Shown one piece after another: positions 16,379 through 27,695 of a stretch of DNA of 40,918 bases (position 1 is the first letter of the stretch; each line of letters starts with the position of its first letter). This stretch comes from Pseudomonadota bacterium. GTDB lineage: Bacteria > Pseudomonadota > Gammaproteobacteria > Acidiferrobacterales > Acidiferrobacteraceae. Under the pieces are notes generated by a model. That model did not search any database, had not been told where the DNA came from, and was given only the letters and a program-made list of their open reading frames with translations. The translations under genes and the position numbers were made by a program. The stretch spans positions 1-40,918 of the forward strand of contig JAKAXT010000008.1 in the NCBI GenBank assembly GCA_021816425.1. The letters run 5' to 3'.

Positions 16379-17347
16379 ATGAGGGAGTCCATCAGGAAAG
16401 AACGTGTTCAGAGAGCCGCCCGGAAGGTGGGCGCCGCCATCATGGGGACGGTGTGCACCGCCGCCCTGCTCGGGACGCCGCTTTCGGCGCAGGCGGCGGC
16501 CAAGGGGGGAGGCGTCTTCGGGCAGAGTCGGCCCGCCGGTACCGGCGGCATCACCACCATAAGCGGGGCGGCCGGGGGCGGGATCGTCCCCTGGGCGCTC
16601 ATCGCGGGCTACGGCGGCGCCGGGCAGGTCGGCTTTACCGCATCCTATACCAACGCGAGCACCGCCAATTTCGACGCCAATGCCTATGGGGTCGCGGCCG
16701 GCATCGACAACCGCGTCGAGGTCTCGATCGCCCAGCAGAACCTCGACGTCGGCAATACCCCGGTCACGGGTACCTTTACCCCCGCCACGGTGGGCGCCAC
16801 GCTCACCCAGGACATCGTCGGCGTGAAGGTGCGGGTGCTCGGCGATGCGCTCGCCCAGGGGACGTGGGTGCCGCAGGTGGCGGTGGGCGCCCAGTACCAC
16901 CACAACGAGAGCGGGGCCCTGATGAACGCCCTCCATCTCGGCACCAAGACCAGCGGCACGAGCTATTACGTCGCGCTCACCAAGGTGTGGCTGAAGGGTC
17001 TGCTCGGGCATGTGACGGTGGTGGACTTCACGCTCGATGCCACGCGCGCCAACTACAACGGCCTGTTCGGCTTCCAGGGCGCGAACAATCCGAGCTACCA
17101 CTACGAGCCCGAGCTCTCGGCGGGCGTGTTCCTGGATCCCCACGTCGTGGTCGGCGGGGAATACCGGTCCATGCCAAGAGCCATGGCGCGCGGTACCGCG
17201 AGCGCGGCCGATGCCTGGAAGGACGTGTTCGTGGCCTACGTCCCCAACAAGAGCGTCTCGCTCACCGTCGCCTACGCCATGCTGGGCCACATCGCCGGCG
17301 TCCCCAACTCCAACGGGCTCTACACCTCGGTGACCGCGAGCTTCTAG
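16379..17347 (+). CDS. DUF3034 family outer-membrane (porin-like) protein
   Basis: Signal peptide ...AALLGTPLSAQAAA; TGGITTISGAAGGGIVPWALIAGYG, alternating beta pattern, C-terminal F (SVTASF). Confidence 0.85.
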   Translation: MRESIRKERVQRAARKVGAAIMGTVCTAALLGTPLSAQAAAKGGGVFGQSRPAGTGGITTISGAAGGGIVPWALIAGYGGAGQVGFTASYTNASTANFDANAYGVAAGIDNRVEVSIAQQNLDVGNTPVTGTFTPATVGATLTQDIVGVKVRVLGDALAQGTWVPQVAVGAQYHHNESGALMNALHLGTKTSGTSYYVALTKVWLKGLLGHVTVVDFTLDATRANYNGLFGFQGANNPSYHYEPELSAGVFLDPHVVVGGEYRSMPRAMARGTASAADAWKDVFVAYVPNKSVSLTVAYAMLGHIAGVPNSNGLYTSVTASF

Positions 17348-17374
17348 GCGCAGGGGGGTTCGCCGCGCGTCAAG

Positions 17375-17408
17375 AGGGGGCGCCTGGACGGGCGCCCCCT
17401 TTTTTTTC
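17375..17408 (+). terminator. Rho-independent terminator downstream of the DUF3034 gene
   Basis: agggggcgcc-tggacg-ggcgccccct followed by a T run. Confidence 0.9.
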
Positions 17409-17559
17409 GGGGGGAGCCCGGACCCCGGGCCTGCCACGACACCTTCAGGACCCGCGGCCGCGGAGATCCCGCCGACGCCTCGCGCGCGCCTCCCGGTGAC
17501 GGGGCAAACGGCCGGGAAGACCGGCCGCACATCCCGCGGTGCGCGCCTTGGCGGCGTTT

Positions 17560-17587
17560 TTGGCGCGGGGGCCCTTTATGGTATGAT
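17560..17587 (+). promoter_or_regulatory. Candidate sigma70 promoter for gyrA
   Basis: TTGGCG (17560-17565), 16-bp spacer, TATGAT (17582-17587), 61 bp upstream of the start codon. Confidence 0.5.
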
Positions 17588-17648
17588 GAGGGACAATCTC
17601 ACGCACATCCCATAAGAGGTCCTAAGGTCGCTGCGCGGCCCAAACCCG

Positions 17649-20258
17649 ATGGATCAATTCGCCAAAGAAACTATCCCGGTCAATCTCGAAGAGGAGATGC
17701 GCCAGTCCTATCTCGATTACGCCATGAGCGTGATCGTGGGGCGCGCGCTCCCGGATGTGCGGGACGGCCTGAAGCCCGTCCACCGGCGCGTCCTGTTCGC
17801 CATGCGCGAACTCGGCAACGACTGGAACCGTCCCTACAAGAAGTCGGCGCGCGTGGTCGGCGATGTCATCGGTAAATACCACCCGCACGGCGATACCGCG
17901 GTCTACGACACCATCGTGCGCATGGCCCAGACCTTCTCCATGCGTTATCCCTTGGTCGATGGCCAGGGAAACTTCGGGTCCGTGGACGGGGATGCGCCCG
18001 CCGCCATGCGCTACACCGAAATCCGCATGGCGCGCATCGCCCACGATCTGCTCGCCGACCTCGACAAGGAGACGGTCGACTTCACGCCGAATTACGACGG
18101 CTCCGAGCACGAGCCGTCGGTGCTGCCCACGGCCATACCGAACCTCCTCGTAAACGGCTCCTCGGGGATCGCGGTGGGCATGGCGACCAATATCCCGCCG
18201 CACAACCTCTCCGAGGTCGTGAATGCGCTGCTCGCCTTGATCGCCGACCCCGACCTCTCGGTCGATGCCTTGATGACGTATATCCCGGGCCCCGATTTCC
18301 CGACCGCCGCGATCATAAACGGCAGCGCCGGCATCCGCGAGGCCTACGCCACCGGGCGCGGCAAGATCTATGTGCGCTCGCGCGTCGAGATCGAGGAGGA
18401 GCGTCCCGGGCACCGCCAGGCCCTGATCGTCACCGAGCTCCCCTACCAGGTCAACAAGGCGAGGCTTCTCGAAAAGATCGCCGAGCTGGTGAAGGAAGGG
18501 CGGCTCGAGGGCATAGCCGAGTTGCGCGACGAGTCCGACAAGTCGGGCATGCGCATGGTCATCGAGCTGAAGCGTGGCGAGAACGCTGAAGTCATTTTGA
18601 ACAACCTCTATCAGCAGACGGCGCTGCAGACCGTGTTCGGCATCAACATGGTGGCCCTCGAGGAGGGGCAGCCGCGGCTTTTGACCCTTCCGCAGATATT
18701 GAAGGCGTTTCTGAGCCATCGGCGCGAAGTCGTCACGAGGCGCACGCTCTATGAATTGCGCAAATCGCGGGAGCGGGCCCATATCCTGGAGGGCCTCGCA
18801 GTCGCGCTCGAGAATATCGACGCCATCATCGCCTTGATCAAGGCCGCGGCGGATCCGGCCGCGGCGCGGCAGGCGCTGCTTGCGCGCCCCTGGTCCGCGC
18901 ACTTCGTGGCGGAGCTCTTGCGTCATGCGGGCCCGCATTCGCGCCTCGAGGGCGTGCCCTTGGACGTGGGCCTGCTCGAAGACCGCTACGTGCTGACCGA
19001 GACGCAGGCGCAGGCCATTCTGGATCTGCGCCTGCATCGTCTGACGGGGCTCGAGCGCGAAAAGATCCACGAGGAGTACCAGGAGATATTGCGCAAGATC
19101 GAGGACCTGTCGGCGATCCTGCGCAGCGACACGCGGCTCCTTGAGGTCATCGCCGAGGAGCTCGCGGCGGTCAAGACGCAGTACGGGGACGATCGCCGCA
19201 CCGAGATCCTGGCCGGGCGTCTGGATTTGAGTCGCGAGGATCTGATCGCTCAGGAGGCGGTCGTGGTCACCCTGTCGCACGCAGGTTACGTGAAATGCCA
19301 GCCGCTCGCCGACTACCGGGCGCAGCGGCGCGGCGGCAAGGGACGCAGCTTCGGGCGCATGCGGGAGGAAGACTTCGTGGACCGCCTGGTGGTCGCGAAT
19401 ACGCACGATACGGTGCTCTGCTTCTCGAACCGGGGCAAGGCCTACTGGCTCAAGGTCTACGATCTGCCGCAGACCGGCCACGGCGCCCAGGGGCGCCCGA
19501 TCGTGAACTACCTGCCGCTCGCCGAGGGGGAGAAGCTGACGGCGATCCTGCCGCTCGCGGCCTTCGAGGAAGGGAAGTCGGTGTTCATGGCGACATCGGA
19601 CGGGACCGTGAAAAAGACGCCTTTGGCGGATTTCTCGCGCCCGCGCACGAGCGGCATCGTGGCCATAGATCTGGTCGGGGATGATGTGCTGGTGGGTGTG
19701 GGCATCGTCCAGGGCAATAATGATATCCTCCTTTTCAGTAACGGCGGCAAGGCGGTGCGGTTCCAGGAAACGGACGTCCGGTCCATGGGTCGTAACGCCC
19801 GCGGGGTGCGCGGCCTCAGTCTGCGCGAGGGCCAGCGGGTCGTTTCCTTGATGATCGTGGACCCGGCGGCGGGCGATCAGGCGGTGTTGATCGCGAGCGA
19901 GAACGGCTATGGCAAGCGCACGCTCTTCTCGGAGTTCCCGCGCCACAACCGCGGCGGCCAGGGGGTCATCTCGATGCAGGTGACCGAGCGCAACGGTACC
20001 ATCGTGGGCGCGGTGCTGGCGGGCGACGAGGACGAGGCCATGATGATCACGGACACGGGCAGCCTGATCCGTATGCGCGCCCGTGAGATATCTCTGCAAA
20101 GCCGCAACACGCAGGGCGTGCGTTTGATGGGCCTGGACGCGAACGAGCGTCTGGTGGGCGTTGAGAAGATCGAGGAGGCCGCGGCTCTCGGTAACGGGGA
20201 GACGGAGGCCGAAACGCAGGCGACGGACTTAGGTGACGACGATGGCGCGGATCTTTAA
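17649..20258 (+). CDS. gyrA: DNA gyrase subunit A
   Basis: [63 protein letters not shown]-terminal beta-pinwheel repeats. Confidence 0.98.
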   Translation: MDQFAKETIPVNLEEEMRQSYLDYAMSVIVGRALPDVRDGLKPVHRRVLFAMRELGNDWNRPYKKSARVVGDVIGKYHPHGDTAVYDTIVRMAQTFSMRYPLVDGQGNFGSVDGDAPAAMRYTEIRMARIAHDLLADLDKETVDFTPNYDGSEHEPSVLPTAIPNLLVNGSSGIAVGMATNIPPHNLSEVVNALLALIADPDLSVDALMTYIPGPDFPTAAIINGSAGIREAYATGRGKIYVRSRVEIEEERPGHRQALIVTELPYQVNKARLLEKIAELVKEGRLEGIAELRDESDKSGMRMVIELKRGENAEVILNNLYQQTALQTVFGINMVALEEGQPRLLTLPQILKAFLSHRREVVTRRTLYELRKSRERAHILEGLAVALENIDAIIALIKAAADPAAARQALLARPWSAHFVAELLRHAGPHSRLEGVPLDVGLLEDRYVLTETQAQAILDLRLHRLTGLEREKIHEEYQEILRKIEDLSAILRSDTRLLEVIAEELAAVKTQYGDDRRTEILAGRLDLSREDLIAQEAVVVTLSHAGYVKCQPLADYRAQRRGGKGRSFGRMREEDFVDRLVVANTHDTVLCFSNRGKAYWLKVYDLPQTGHGAQGRPIVNYLPLAEGEKLTAILPLAAFEEGKSVFMATSDGTVKKTPLADFSRPRTSGIVAIDLVGDDVLVGVGIVQGNNDILLFSNGGKAVRFQETDVRSMGRNARGVRGLSLREGQRVVSLMIVDPAAGDQAVLIASENGYGKRTLFSEFPRHNRGGQGVISMQVTERNGTIVGAVLAGDEDEAMMITDTGSLIRMRAREISLQSRNTQGVRLMGLDANERLVGVEKIEEAAALGNGETEAETQATDLGDDDGADL

Positions 20259-21327
20259 TTTCGGAGCGGGACCTGCGGTGATGCCGCAGGCGGTCTTGCG
20301 TAAGGCGCAAGAGGAACTCGTCGACTGGCATGGCAGCGGCATGTCGGTCATGGAGATGAGCCATAGGGGCAAGGAGTTCCTGGACATCGCCGCACGCGCG
20401 GAGTCCACGCTGCGCGCCCTCCTGGGGATACCCGGCTCCTATAAGGTGCTCTTCCTTCAGGGCGGCGCCTCGTTGCAATTCGCCATGGTGCCCATAAACC
20501 TGCTGCGCGGCAAACAGCGCGCCGACTACATCCATACGGGCGAATGGTCCAAGAAGGCGATCGCCCAGGCGCAGCGCTTTTGCGAGGTGAACGTCGCGGC
20601 AAGCGGCGAGGCGGGCGGCTTCACTCATGTCCCCCCGGTCGCCGAATGGCGCCTCGACCCCAAGGCCGCCTATCTGCATTACACCCCGAACGAGACCATA
20701 GGCGGGGTGGAGTTTCCCTTCGTCCCGGACGCGGGCGCGGTACCGCTCGTAGCCGACATGTCCTCGACCATCCTGTCGCGGCCCATCGATGTGAGCCGGT
20801 TCGGATTGATCTACGCCGGCGCGCAGAAGAACATCGGGCCGTCGGGTCTTACGGTCGTGATCGTGCGCGAGGATCTCGTGGGGCAGGCGCTTCCCGGCAT
20901 GCCCACCATGCTCGACTACCAGATCCATGTCGAGAACGAATCCATGTACAACACCCCGCCGACCTTTCCGATCTATATGGCAGGGCTCGTCTTCGAGTGG
21001 CTGCAAGACCAGGGCGGGCTCGCCGGCATGGCGCGGATCAACGAGCGCAAGGCGCGGTCCCTGTATGATGCCATCGACGGTTCGGGCGGCTTCTACGTCT
21101 GCCCGGTGGCGAGGGACTGCCGCTCGTGGATGAACGTCCCCTTCACCCTGAAAGACGCGGGTCTCGACGAGGCCTTCCTGAAGGAGTCGAAGCAGGCGGG
21201 CCTCCTCCAGCTGAAGGGGCATCGGTCGGTCGGCGGGATGCGCGCGAGCATCTATAACGCGATGCCCGAGGAGGGCGTGGCGGCGCTCGTCGATTTCATG
21301 CGGGACTTTGCGCGGAGACGCGGCTGA
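20242..21327 (+). CDS. serC: Phosphoserine aminotransferase
   Basis: [49 protein letters not shown]. Confidence 0.97.
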   Translation: MARIFNFGAGPAVMPQAVLRKAQEELVDWHGSGMSVMEMSHRGKEFLDIAARAESTLRALLGIPGSYKVLFLQGGASLQFAMVPINLLRGKQRADYIHTGEWSKKAIAQAQRFCEVNVAASGEAGGFTHVPPVAEWRLDPKAAYLHYTPNETIGGVEFPFVPDAGAVPLVADMSSTILSRPIDVSRFGLIYAGAQKNIGPSGLTVVIVREDLVGQALPGMPTMLDYQIHVENESMYNTPPTFPIYMAGLVFEWLQDQGGLAGMARINERKARSLYDAIDGSGGFYVCPVARDCRSWMNVPFTLKDAGLDEAFLKESKQAGLLQLKGHRSVGGMRASIYNAMPEEGVAALVDFMRDFARRRG

Positions 21328-22496
21328 TGTTCAAGGTCCGGACGCTGAACCAGATATCGCCGCTGGGCCTTGCGCGTTTCGATGCGAAACGGTTTCAGGT
21401 GGGCGCCGATCTGGACGACCCGGACGCCATTCTGCTGCGGTCGTTCAATATGCACGACATGCCCCTGCCGGCCCGGCTTAAGGCGGTGGGGCGCGCCGGC
21501 GCGGGGGTGAACAACATTCCCGTCGCGGCCTTGAGCAAACTCGGCATACCCGTGTTCAACGCCCCCGGGGCCAATGCCAACGCCGTGAAGGAGCTGGTCG
21601 TGGCGGGGCTCCTCATCGCCGCGCGCAATCTGCGGGGGGCCTGGGAGTTCGCGTCCGGTCTCGAAGGCTCCGATGCCGAGATCAGCCGTGCGGTCGAGGC
21701 CGGCAAGAAGGCCTACGCGGGCCGCGAGCTGCCGGGCAAGGTCCTGGGCGTCGTGGGGCTGGGCGCGATCGGGCGCATGGTCGCCCATGTGGGCCTCTTG
21801 CTTGGCATGAACGTCGTGGGCTTCGATCCGGAGATCACAGTCGAGGGGGCCTGGCAGCTCTCGGCGGACGTACAGAAGGCGGGCAGCATGGCGGACCTGC
21901 TGCGCCGCGCGGATTTCGTGAGCTTCCATGTGCCGCTCGTCGACGCCACGCGCCATATGATCGATGCCAGGACCGTGGACCTCTTGAAGCCCACGGCGAC
22001 CATCCTGAATTTCGCCCGCGAGGGGGTCGTGGATGATGACGCGGTCGTGGCCGCGCTCGACGCCGGAAAGCTGCACGCCTACCTCTGTGACTTTCCGACG
22101 AACCGCTTGAAGAACCATCCCAAGGTGGTCGTCTTGCCGCACCTGGGCGCGTCGACCACGGAGGCCGAGGACAATTGCGCCGTCATGGTGGCCGACGAGC
22201 TGCAGGATTTCCTGGAGCACGGCAACGTCCGTAATTCGGTGAACTTCCCCGAAGTCGTGGTGGCGCGGGAAGGGGCGTGCCGGCTCGTGGTGGCCAATGC
22301 CAACGTGCCGAACATGGTGGGTCAGATCTCGACCGCCATGGCGCGCGCCGGACTCAATATCCATAATCTCGTCAACAAGTCGCGGGGCGACCTGGCCTAC
22401 ACGCTCGTCGATCTCGACAGCGCGCTCCCCGATGCGGTCTTTGGCGAGATCGCAGCCATCCCGGGCGTCATGTCGGCCCGCAAGATCTCGGCCTGA
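21327..22496 (+). CDS. serA: D-3-phosphoglycerate dehydrogenase (short form with C-terminal ACT domain)
   Basis: GRAGAGVNNIPV, GKVLGVVGLGAIGRMVA, LPHLGASTTEAEDNCA, C-terminal ACT domain. Confidence 0.95.
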   Translation: MFKVRTLNQISPLGLARFDAKRFQVGADLDDPDAILLRSFNMHDMPLPARLKAVGRAGAGVNNIPVAALSKLGIPVFNAPGANANAVKELVVAGLLIAARNLRGAWEFASGLEGSDAEISRAVEAGKKAYAGRELPGKVLGVVGLGAIGRMVAHVGLLLGMNVVGFDPEITVEGAWQLSADVQKAGSMADLLRRADFVSFHVPLVDATRHMIDARTVDLLKPTATILNFAREGVVDDDAVVAALDAGKLHAYLCDFPTNRLKNHPKVVVLPHLGASTTEAEDNCAVMVADELQDFLEHGNVRNSVNFPEVVVAREGACRLVVANANVPNMVGQISTAMARAGLNIHNLVNKSRGDLAYTLVDLDSALPDAVFGEIAAIPGVMSARKISA

Positions 22497-22500
22497 ACCC

Positions 22501-23598
22501 ATGTCCGATCGTGCCGACGATCCGGAGTGGCGCCTCGATGAGCACCGCGCGCGGATAGACGCCATCGACGAAAAGCTCCAGGAGCTGCTCGCGGAGCGTG
22601 CGCGCGCCGCTCAGGCGATCGCGAAGATCAAAGAGTCTTTCGATGGCGAGCCCGTGTTCTATCGGCCGGAGCGCGAGCGTCAGGTGCTGGCGAAGGTCCG
22701 CGCGCGCCATCAGGGGCCGCTGCCGGAGCAGGATGTCCTGCGCATCTTTCGGGAGATCATGGGGGCCTGCCTCGCCCTCGAGCACACGTTGAGGGTGGCG
22801 TATTTCGGGCCCGAGGGAAGCTTTACGGAGGCCGCGCTGCGCAAGCACTTCGGGGGGGCGGTCGAGGCCGTGCCGGTGGCGACGATCGCGGAGGTGTTCC
22901 GCGCGATCGAGGCCAGGACCGCGGATTTCGGCGTGGTGCCGGTCGAGAATTCGGCGGAAGGGATCGTGAGTCATACGCACGACCTGCTCATGCGCTCGCC
23001 GCTTCTGATCGTGGGCGAGGTTGTGTTGCGGATCCACCATCAGCTGCTCTCCTGCGCCCGGACGCTCGCCGAGGTCGAGCAGGTCGCCGCCCATCCCCAG
23101 GCGCTCGCCCAATGCCGGGGATGGATAGAGCGCCATCTGCGTCATTGCGAGCAGGTGGCGGTGTCGAACAATGCCGAGGCCGCGCGGCGCGCGGTCGATG
23201 AGCCCAGGCTCGCCGCCATCGCCTCGCGGGAGGCGGCCGCCCATTGGGGCGTGCCCATCCTTGCGTCGAACATCGAAGACGCGCCCGACAACGCCACGCG
23301 GTTTTTCGTGATAGGCCCAAGCCCGGTCGGCCCAAGCGGACAGGACAAGACGAGCCTGCTGCTCACGGCCCCCCATACCCCAGGCTCCCTGCACGCGCTG
23401 CTCGAGCCGTTCGCGCGCCGCGGCATAAGCCTGCTGCGCATCGAGTCGCGGCCGGCGCGGCGCGCGCTCTGGGAGTATGTGTTTTTCGTGGATATCGCAG
23501 GTCACGAGAAGGATCCGGCGATCCAGGAGGCGCTGGCCGAGCTCGAGCGCGACGGAAGCGTGGTGCGGCGCCTCGGGTCCTATCCTCAGGCCGTCTAG
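22501..23598 (+). CDS. pheA: Bifunctional chorismate mutase / prephenate dehydratase
   Basis: LDEHRARIDAIDEKLQELLAERARAAQAIAKIK, YFGPEGSFTEAA, VPVENSAEGIVSHTHDLL, PGSLHALLEPFARRGISLLRIESRP; ATG at 22501. Confidence 0.97.
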   Translation: MSDRADDPEWRLDEHRARIDAIDEKLQELLAERARAAQAIAKIKESFDGEPVFYRPERERQVLAKVRARHQGPLPEQDVLRIFREIMGACLALEHTLRVAYFGPEGSFTEAALRKHFGGAVEAVPVATIAEVFRAIEARTADFGVVPVENSAEGIVSHTHDLLMRSPLLIVGEVVLRIHHQLLSCARTLAEVEQVAAHPQALAQCRGWIERHLRHCEQVAVSNNAEAARRAVDEPRLAAIASREAAAHWGVPILASNIEDAPDNATRFFVIGPSPVGPSGQDKTSLLLTAPHTPGSLHALLEPFARRGISLLRIESRPARRALWEYVFFVDIAGHEKDPAIQEALAELERDGSVVRRLGSYPQAV

Positions 23599-23637
23599 GG
23601 CGGCGCGAACCCGATCAATGACGAGAGTGTGATCGTA

Positions 23638-24741
23638 ATGGCGTGTGATCCCCTGATTTTGGCGGTCCCCGGCGTTCGCGGCCTCGTGCCGTATCAGCCG
23701 GGCAAGCCCATAGAAGAACTGGAACGGGAGCTCGGGGTGAGCGGGGCGATCAAGCTTGCCTCGAACGAGAACCCCTATGGCGCGGGCCCCAAGGCGCAGG
23801 CGGCCGCGCGCGCCGCGCTCGCGCAGATGGAGCGCTATCCGGATGGCGGCGGTTTCGCGCTGAAGCGGGCCCTGGCGGGGCGTCTTGGGGTCTCGGAGCG
23901 GCAGATCACCCTCGGCAACGGATCCAACGATGTCCTGGAGCTCGTGGCGCGCACCTTCGTCTCGCCGGGCGAGACCGCGGTCTGCGATCAATACGCCTTC
24001 GCCGCCTACCCGATCAGCGTGCGTGGCCTGGGGGCGCAGATGATCCAGGTGCCCGCGCGCGATTACGCCCACGACCTGGAGGCGATGGCGGAAGCCCTGA
24101 GCCCGAGCGTGCGCATGATATTCCTCGCCAACCCCAATAACCCGACCGGGACGTGGTTTGGCCGGGATGCCCTGGAGGCCTTCCTCGCGGTGGTGCCTGA
24201 GTCCACCATCGTGGTGTTGGACGAGGCCTATCGTGAATATGTGGCCGATGCGGATCATCCGGACGGCTGCGCCTTCCTGGCGCGCCACCCGAATCTCATC
24301 GTCGTGCGGACCTTCTCCAAGATTCACGGGCTTGCGGGTCTTCGGGTCGGCTACGCCGTGTCGGATGCCGCGCTTGCGGAGCTCATGAATCGGCTGCGCC
24401 AGCCCTTCAACGTGAATCTCGTCGCCCAGGCGGCGGCGGTGGCGGCGCTTGGCGACGACGACTATGTGGAACGCATGCGGGCGGTGAATGCCATCGAGCG
24501 GGCAGCGCTCGTGCGCACGCTCACGGGGATGGGTCTTGCGGTGCTGCCGTCGGCCGGCAACTTCGTATGCGTCGAGGTGGGTGACGCCGCGCGCATCTAC
24601 GATGCCCTGTTGCGCCAGGGGGTCATCGTGCGGCCGCTCAAGCCCTATGGCATGCCGCGGCATCTGCGGATCACCGTGGGGCGTCCCGAGGAAAACGCGC
24701 GCCTTTCGCGCGCCCTGGCCGAAGTCGTGAGGGCTCGGTGA
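23638..24741 (+). CDS. hisC: Histidinol-phosphate aminotransferase
   Basis: KLASNENPYGAGP, NNPTG, VVLDEAYREY, RTFSKIHGLAGLRVGYA. Confidence 0.96.
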   Translation: MACDPLILAVPGVRGLVPYQPGKPIEELERELGVSGAIKLASNENPYGAGPKAQAAARAALAQMERYPDGGGFALKRALAGRLGVSERQITLGNGSNDVLELVARTFVSPGETAVCDQYAFAAYPISVRGLGAQMIQVPARDYAHDLEAMAEALSPSVRMIFLANPNNPTGTWFGRDALEAFLAVVPESTIVVLDEAYREYVADADHPDGCAFLARHPNLIVVRTFSKIHGLAGLRVGYAVSDAALAELMNRLRQPFNVNLVAQAAAVAALGDDDYVERMRAVNAIERAALVRTLTGMGLAVLPSAGNFVCVEVGDAARIYDALLRQGVIVRPLKPYGMPRHLRITVGRPEENARLSRALAEVVRAR

Positions 24742-25634
24742 GCAAGGAGAGGCGGCGCTTCGGGGGCCCCGGGAAGCGGCTCGCGATCGTGGGCGTGGGT
24801 CTCATGGGCGGGTCGCTGGCCGCGGCTTTGCGGGAGGCGCGCTTCGCCGAATCGATCGTGGGGGTGGATGCCGATCCCGGGGTATTGGAGGAGGCGCGTT
24901 CGCGCGGGCTGATCGATCGCGCCCAGGACCTGGAGACGGCGGCGCGCGAGGCCGATATCGTGGTGCTCGCGACCCCGCTCGGCACCCTGCCGGACCTGCT
25001 GGCGCGCCTGTCCTGCGGCCTGCCCCCCCAAACCATCGTCACGGACATGGGCAGCGCGAAGGGGTCCGTGGCCGCCACCGGCCGCGATCTGAACCTCGCG
25101 CGCTATGTGCCCGGTCATCCCATGGCCGGGAGCGAGTGTTCGGGGCCCGCGTCGGCACGCGCCGACCTCTTCGCCGGGCGCAGCGTCATCCTGACGCCGA
25201 GCGAGATCACGGCGCCGGACGCCGTGGGCTCGGTGCGGGCGATGTGGGAGGCCGCGGGGGCCCGCGTGGTGCTCACCGATGCCGCGACCCACGACAGGCT
25301 CGTGGCCTACACGAGCCATCTCCCGCACCTCCTCGCGTTCACCTGCGCGGAACTCCTCGCGGGCCAGGAACCGGCCGGGACGCTCGCGCCCTTCGTGGGA
25401 AGCGGGCTCAAGGATTTCCTGCGCATCGCAGGCAGCGACCCCCTCATGTGGCGGGACGTGTGCGCGGCGAACGCCGTCTTTCTCGGGCCCGCGCTCGCGG
25501 CCTTCGCAGAGCGCCTGGCCGCTTTGAGCGAAGAGCTCGCGCGCGGCGATTTCGAGGGGCTTTTGGAACATTTCGCGAACGCCCGCGCGTTTCGTGCCGG
25601 TTTGATGAAGGAGGTCGCCGATGGCGAGCATTGA
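24738..25634 (+). CDS. tyrA: Prephenate/arogenate dehydrogenase
   Basis: LAIVGVGLMGGSLAAALREA, VTDMGSAKGSV, GHPMAGSECSGP, TSHLPHLLAF; GTG start overlapping the hisC stop. Confidence 0.93.
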   Translation: MSKERRRFGGPGKRLAIVGVGLMGGSLAAALREARFAESIVGVDADPGVLEEARSRGLIDRAQDLETAAREADIVVLATPLGTLPDLLARLSCGLPPQTIVTDMGSAKGSVAATGRDLNLARYVPGHPMAGSECSGPASARADLFAGRSVILTPSEITAPDAVGSVRAMWEAAGARVVLTDAATHDRLVAYTSHLPHLLAFTCAELLAGQEPAGTLAPFVGSGLKDFLRIAGSDPLMWRDVCAANAVFLGPALAAFAERLAALSEELARGDFEGLLEHFANARAFRAGLMKEVADGEH

Positions 25635-26937
25635 CTACACGGTGAGGGCCGGGGGGCCGCTTTCCGGGACGATTACCGTGGCCGGCGACAAGTCGATCTC
25701 GCATCGCGCGGTGATCCTGGGCGCCCTGGCGCGCGGGCGCAGCGAGATCACGGGTCTTCTCGAGGGCGAGGATGTCCTGGGGACGGTCGCCGCCTTCCGG
25801 GCGCTCGGGGTGTCCATCGAGGGTCCCCATGAGGGCCGCCTCGTGGTGGAGGGCGTGGGCCTGCACGGCTTGCAGGCCCCGGTCGGGCCCTTGGACCTCG
25901 GCAACTCGGGCACCAGCATGCGCCTCTTGGCGGGGCTGCTGTCGGCGCAGCCCTTCGGCACGCGCCTCGTGGGCGATGAATCGCTCATGCGCCGTCCCAT
26001 GGAGCGGGTGGCGGCGCCGCTGCGCATGATGGGGGCCGTCATCGAGACCGGGGAGGGAGGGCGGCCGCCGCTCCATATCGTGGGCGGCCGCGCGCTGACC
26101 GGCATCGAATACCGCCTGCCGGTGGCGAGCGCCCAGGTGAAATCCGCGATCCTGCTGGCAGGCCTCTACGCCAAGGGGCGCACGACCGTGATCGAGCCCG
26201 CGCCGAGCCGCGACCATAGCGAACGCATGCTGGCGGGCTTCGGCTATCCCGTGACACGCGATGGCGCCGCCGTTTCCCTGGAGGGGGGCCGGGGCCCCCT
26301 GCATCCCGTCCGCCTCGATGTACCGGCGGACCTGTCGTCGGCGGCCTTTTTCCTGGTCGCCGCGAGCATCGTCCCGGGGTCTTGCGTGAGGCTTGCGCGG
26401 GTCGGCATCAATCCCACGCGCCGCGGCGTGATCGACATCCTGCGGGCGATGGGGGCTCGCATCGAGCAGGAAAACGAGACCGTGGCGAGCGGCGAGCCGG
26501 TCGCCGATCTCATCGTCCATGCCAAGCCCCTGCATGGCATCGCCATACCGCCGGAGCTCGTGCCGCTTGCCATAGACGAATTTCCGGCGCTGTTCGTGGC
26601 CGCCGCCTGCGCCGAGGGCGTCACCACCTTGCGGGGCGCCGAGGAGTTGCGGGTCAAGGAGAGCGATCGCCTGGCGGTCATGGCGCGCGGTCTCAAGGCG
26701 CTCGGCGTGGCCGTGGAGGAGCGCCCGGACGGCCTGACGATCACAGGCGGCGGGCTTCGCGGGGGCGTGATCGACTCGGGCGGGGATCACCGCATCGCCA
26801 TGGCCTTCGCGGTCGCGGGTCTCAGGGCCACGGCACCCGTGCAGGTGCGCGACTGCCGCAACGTCGCGACCTCGTTTCCGGGCTTCGTGGCCTGCGCGCG
26901 GGCGGTCGGGTTCGATCTCGAGATCGGGGAGTCATGA
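25621..26937 (+). CDS. aroA: 3-phosphoshikimate 1-carboxyvinyltransferase (EPSP synthase)
   Basis: VAGDKSISHRAVILGAL, LDLGNSGTSMRLL, RRPMERV, AEELRVKESDRL, GDHRIAMAFAV. Confidence 0.98.
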   Translation: MASIDYTVRAGGPLSGTITVAGDKSISHRAVILGALARGRSEITGLLEGEDVLGTVAAFRALGVSIEGPHEGRLVVEGVGLHGLQAPVGPLDLGNSGTSMRLLAGLLSAQPFGTRLVGDESLMRRPMERVAAPLRMMGAVIETGEGGRPPLHIVGGRALTGIEYRLPVASAQVKSAILLAGLYAKGRTTVIEPAPSRDHSERMLAGFGYPVTRDGAAVSLEGGRGPLHPVRLDVPADLSSAAFFLVAASIVPGSCVRLARVGINPTRRGVIDILRAMGARIEQENETVASGEPVADLIVHAKPLHGIAIPPELVPLAIDEFPALFVAAACAEGVTTLRGAEELRVKESDRLAVMARGLKALGVAVEERPDGLTITGGGLRGGVIDSGGDHRIAMAFAVAGLRATAPVQVRDCRNVATSFPGFVACARAVGFDLEIGES

Positions 26938-27602
26938 TCCCGGTCCTCGCGATCGACGGCCCCTCGGGGTCCGGCAAGGGCGCGGTCGGCATGGCGGTCG
27001 CCCGGCGGCTCGGCTGGCATTATCTCGATAGCGGCGCGGTCTACCGCGCCCTGGGCCTCGCGGCCTCCTGGGCGGGTGTTGCGTACGACGACGAAGCCCG
27101 CCTGTGCGATCTCGCCCGGAGGCTCGATCTGCGCTTCGTCGCAGCCGATGACGGCGAGCCCGCGGTGTTTGCCAACGGGCGCGAATGCGGCGCCTTGCTG
27201 CGCAGTCCCGAGGCGGCCAACGCGGCCTCGAGGCTCGCCGCCCTGAAGTCCGTGCGCGAGGCCCTGCTCGACCGTCAGCGCGCGGCGCGCAGGCCGCCGG
27301 GGCTCGTGGCCGATGGCCGCGACATGGGCAGCCACGTCTTTCCGGATGCCTTTTTGAAGGTATTCCTGACGGCGAGCGCCGAGGTCCGGGCCCAGCGGCG
27401 CTATGATCAGTTGAAGGCGAAGGGCTTCGGTGTTACGCTTCCGCAGCTTATACAGGAGATTCGGGAGCGGGACGAGCGGGATGCAAGCCGTGCCGTCGCG
27501 CCGCTCAAGCCCGCCGAGGGCGCCGTCGTGCTCGATTCGTCGGCCCTGGGGCTACAGGATGTGGTCGACCGGGTGCTCGCCATGGCGGGAAGCCGGCGGT
27601 AA
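26934..27602 (+). CDS. cmk: Cytidylate kinase
   Basis: MIPVLAIDGPSGSGKGAVGMAVARRLGWHYLDSGAVYRAL, LVADGRDMGSHVFPDAFLKVFLTASAEVRAQRR; ATG at 26934. Confidence 0.97.
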   Translation: MIPVLAIDGPSGSGKGAVGMAVARRLGWHYLDSGAVYRALGLAASWAGVAYDDEARLCDLARRLDLRFVAADDGEPAVFANGRECGALLRSPEAANAASRLAALKSVREALLDRQRAARRPPGLVADGRDMGSHVFPDAFLKVFLTASAEVRAQRRYDQLKAKGFGVTLPQLIQEIRERDERDASRAVAPLKPAEGAVVLDSSALGLQDVVDRVLAMAGSRR

Positions 27603-27695
27603 GCTTTACCCCTGCGCCGAATCGAAGATCAACAGCCCGGCTCGTTGCCGGCCAACCCGCCCTGCTTCTTGGGGCCCTAGACGCCAGAGAGATAC

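Noticed and set aside
16339-17499. 386-aa plus ORF overlapping the DUF3034 gene
   Set aside because: Out-of-frame Arg/Gly-rich translation of the DUF3034 gene.
17622-20099. 825-aa minus-strand ORF
   Set aside because: Perfectly antisense to gyrA; low-complexity His/Arg/Asp composition typical of GC-rich antisense frames.
22468-24663. 731-aa minus-strand ORF opposite pheA/hisC
   Set aside because: Antisense to two recognisable enzymes; composition is noise-like.
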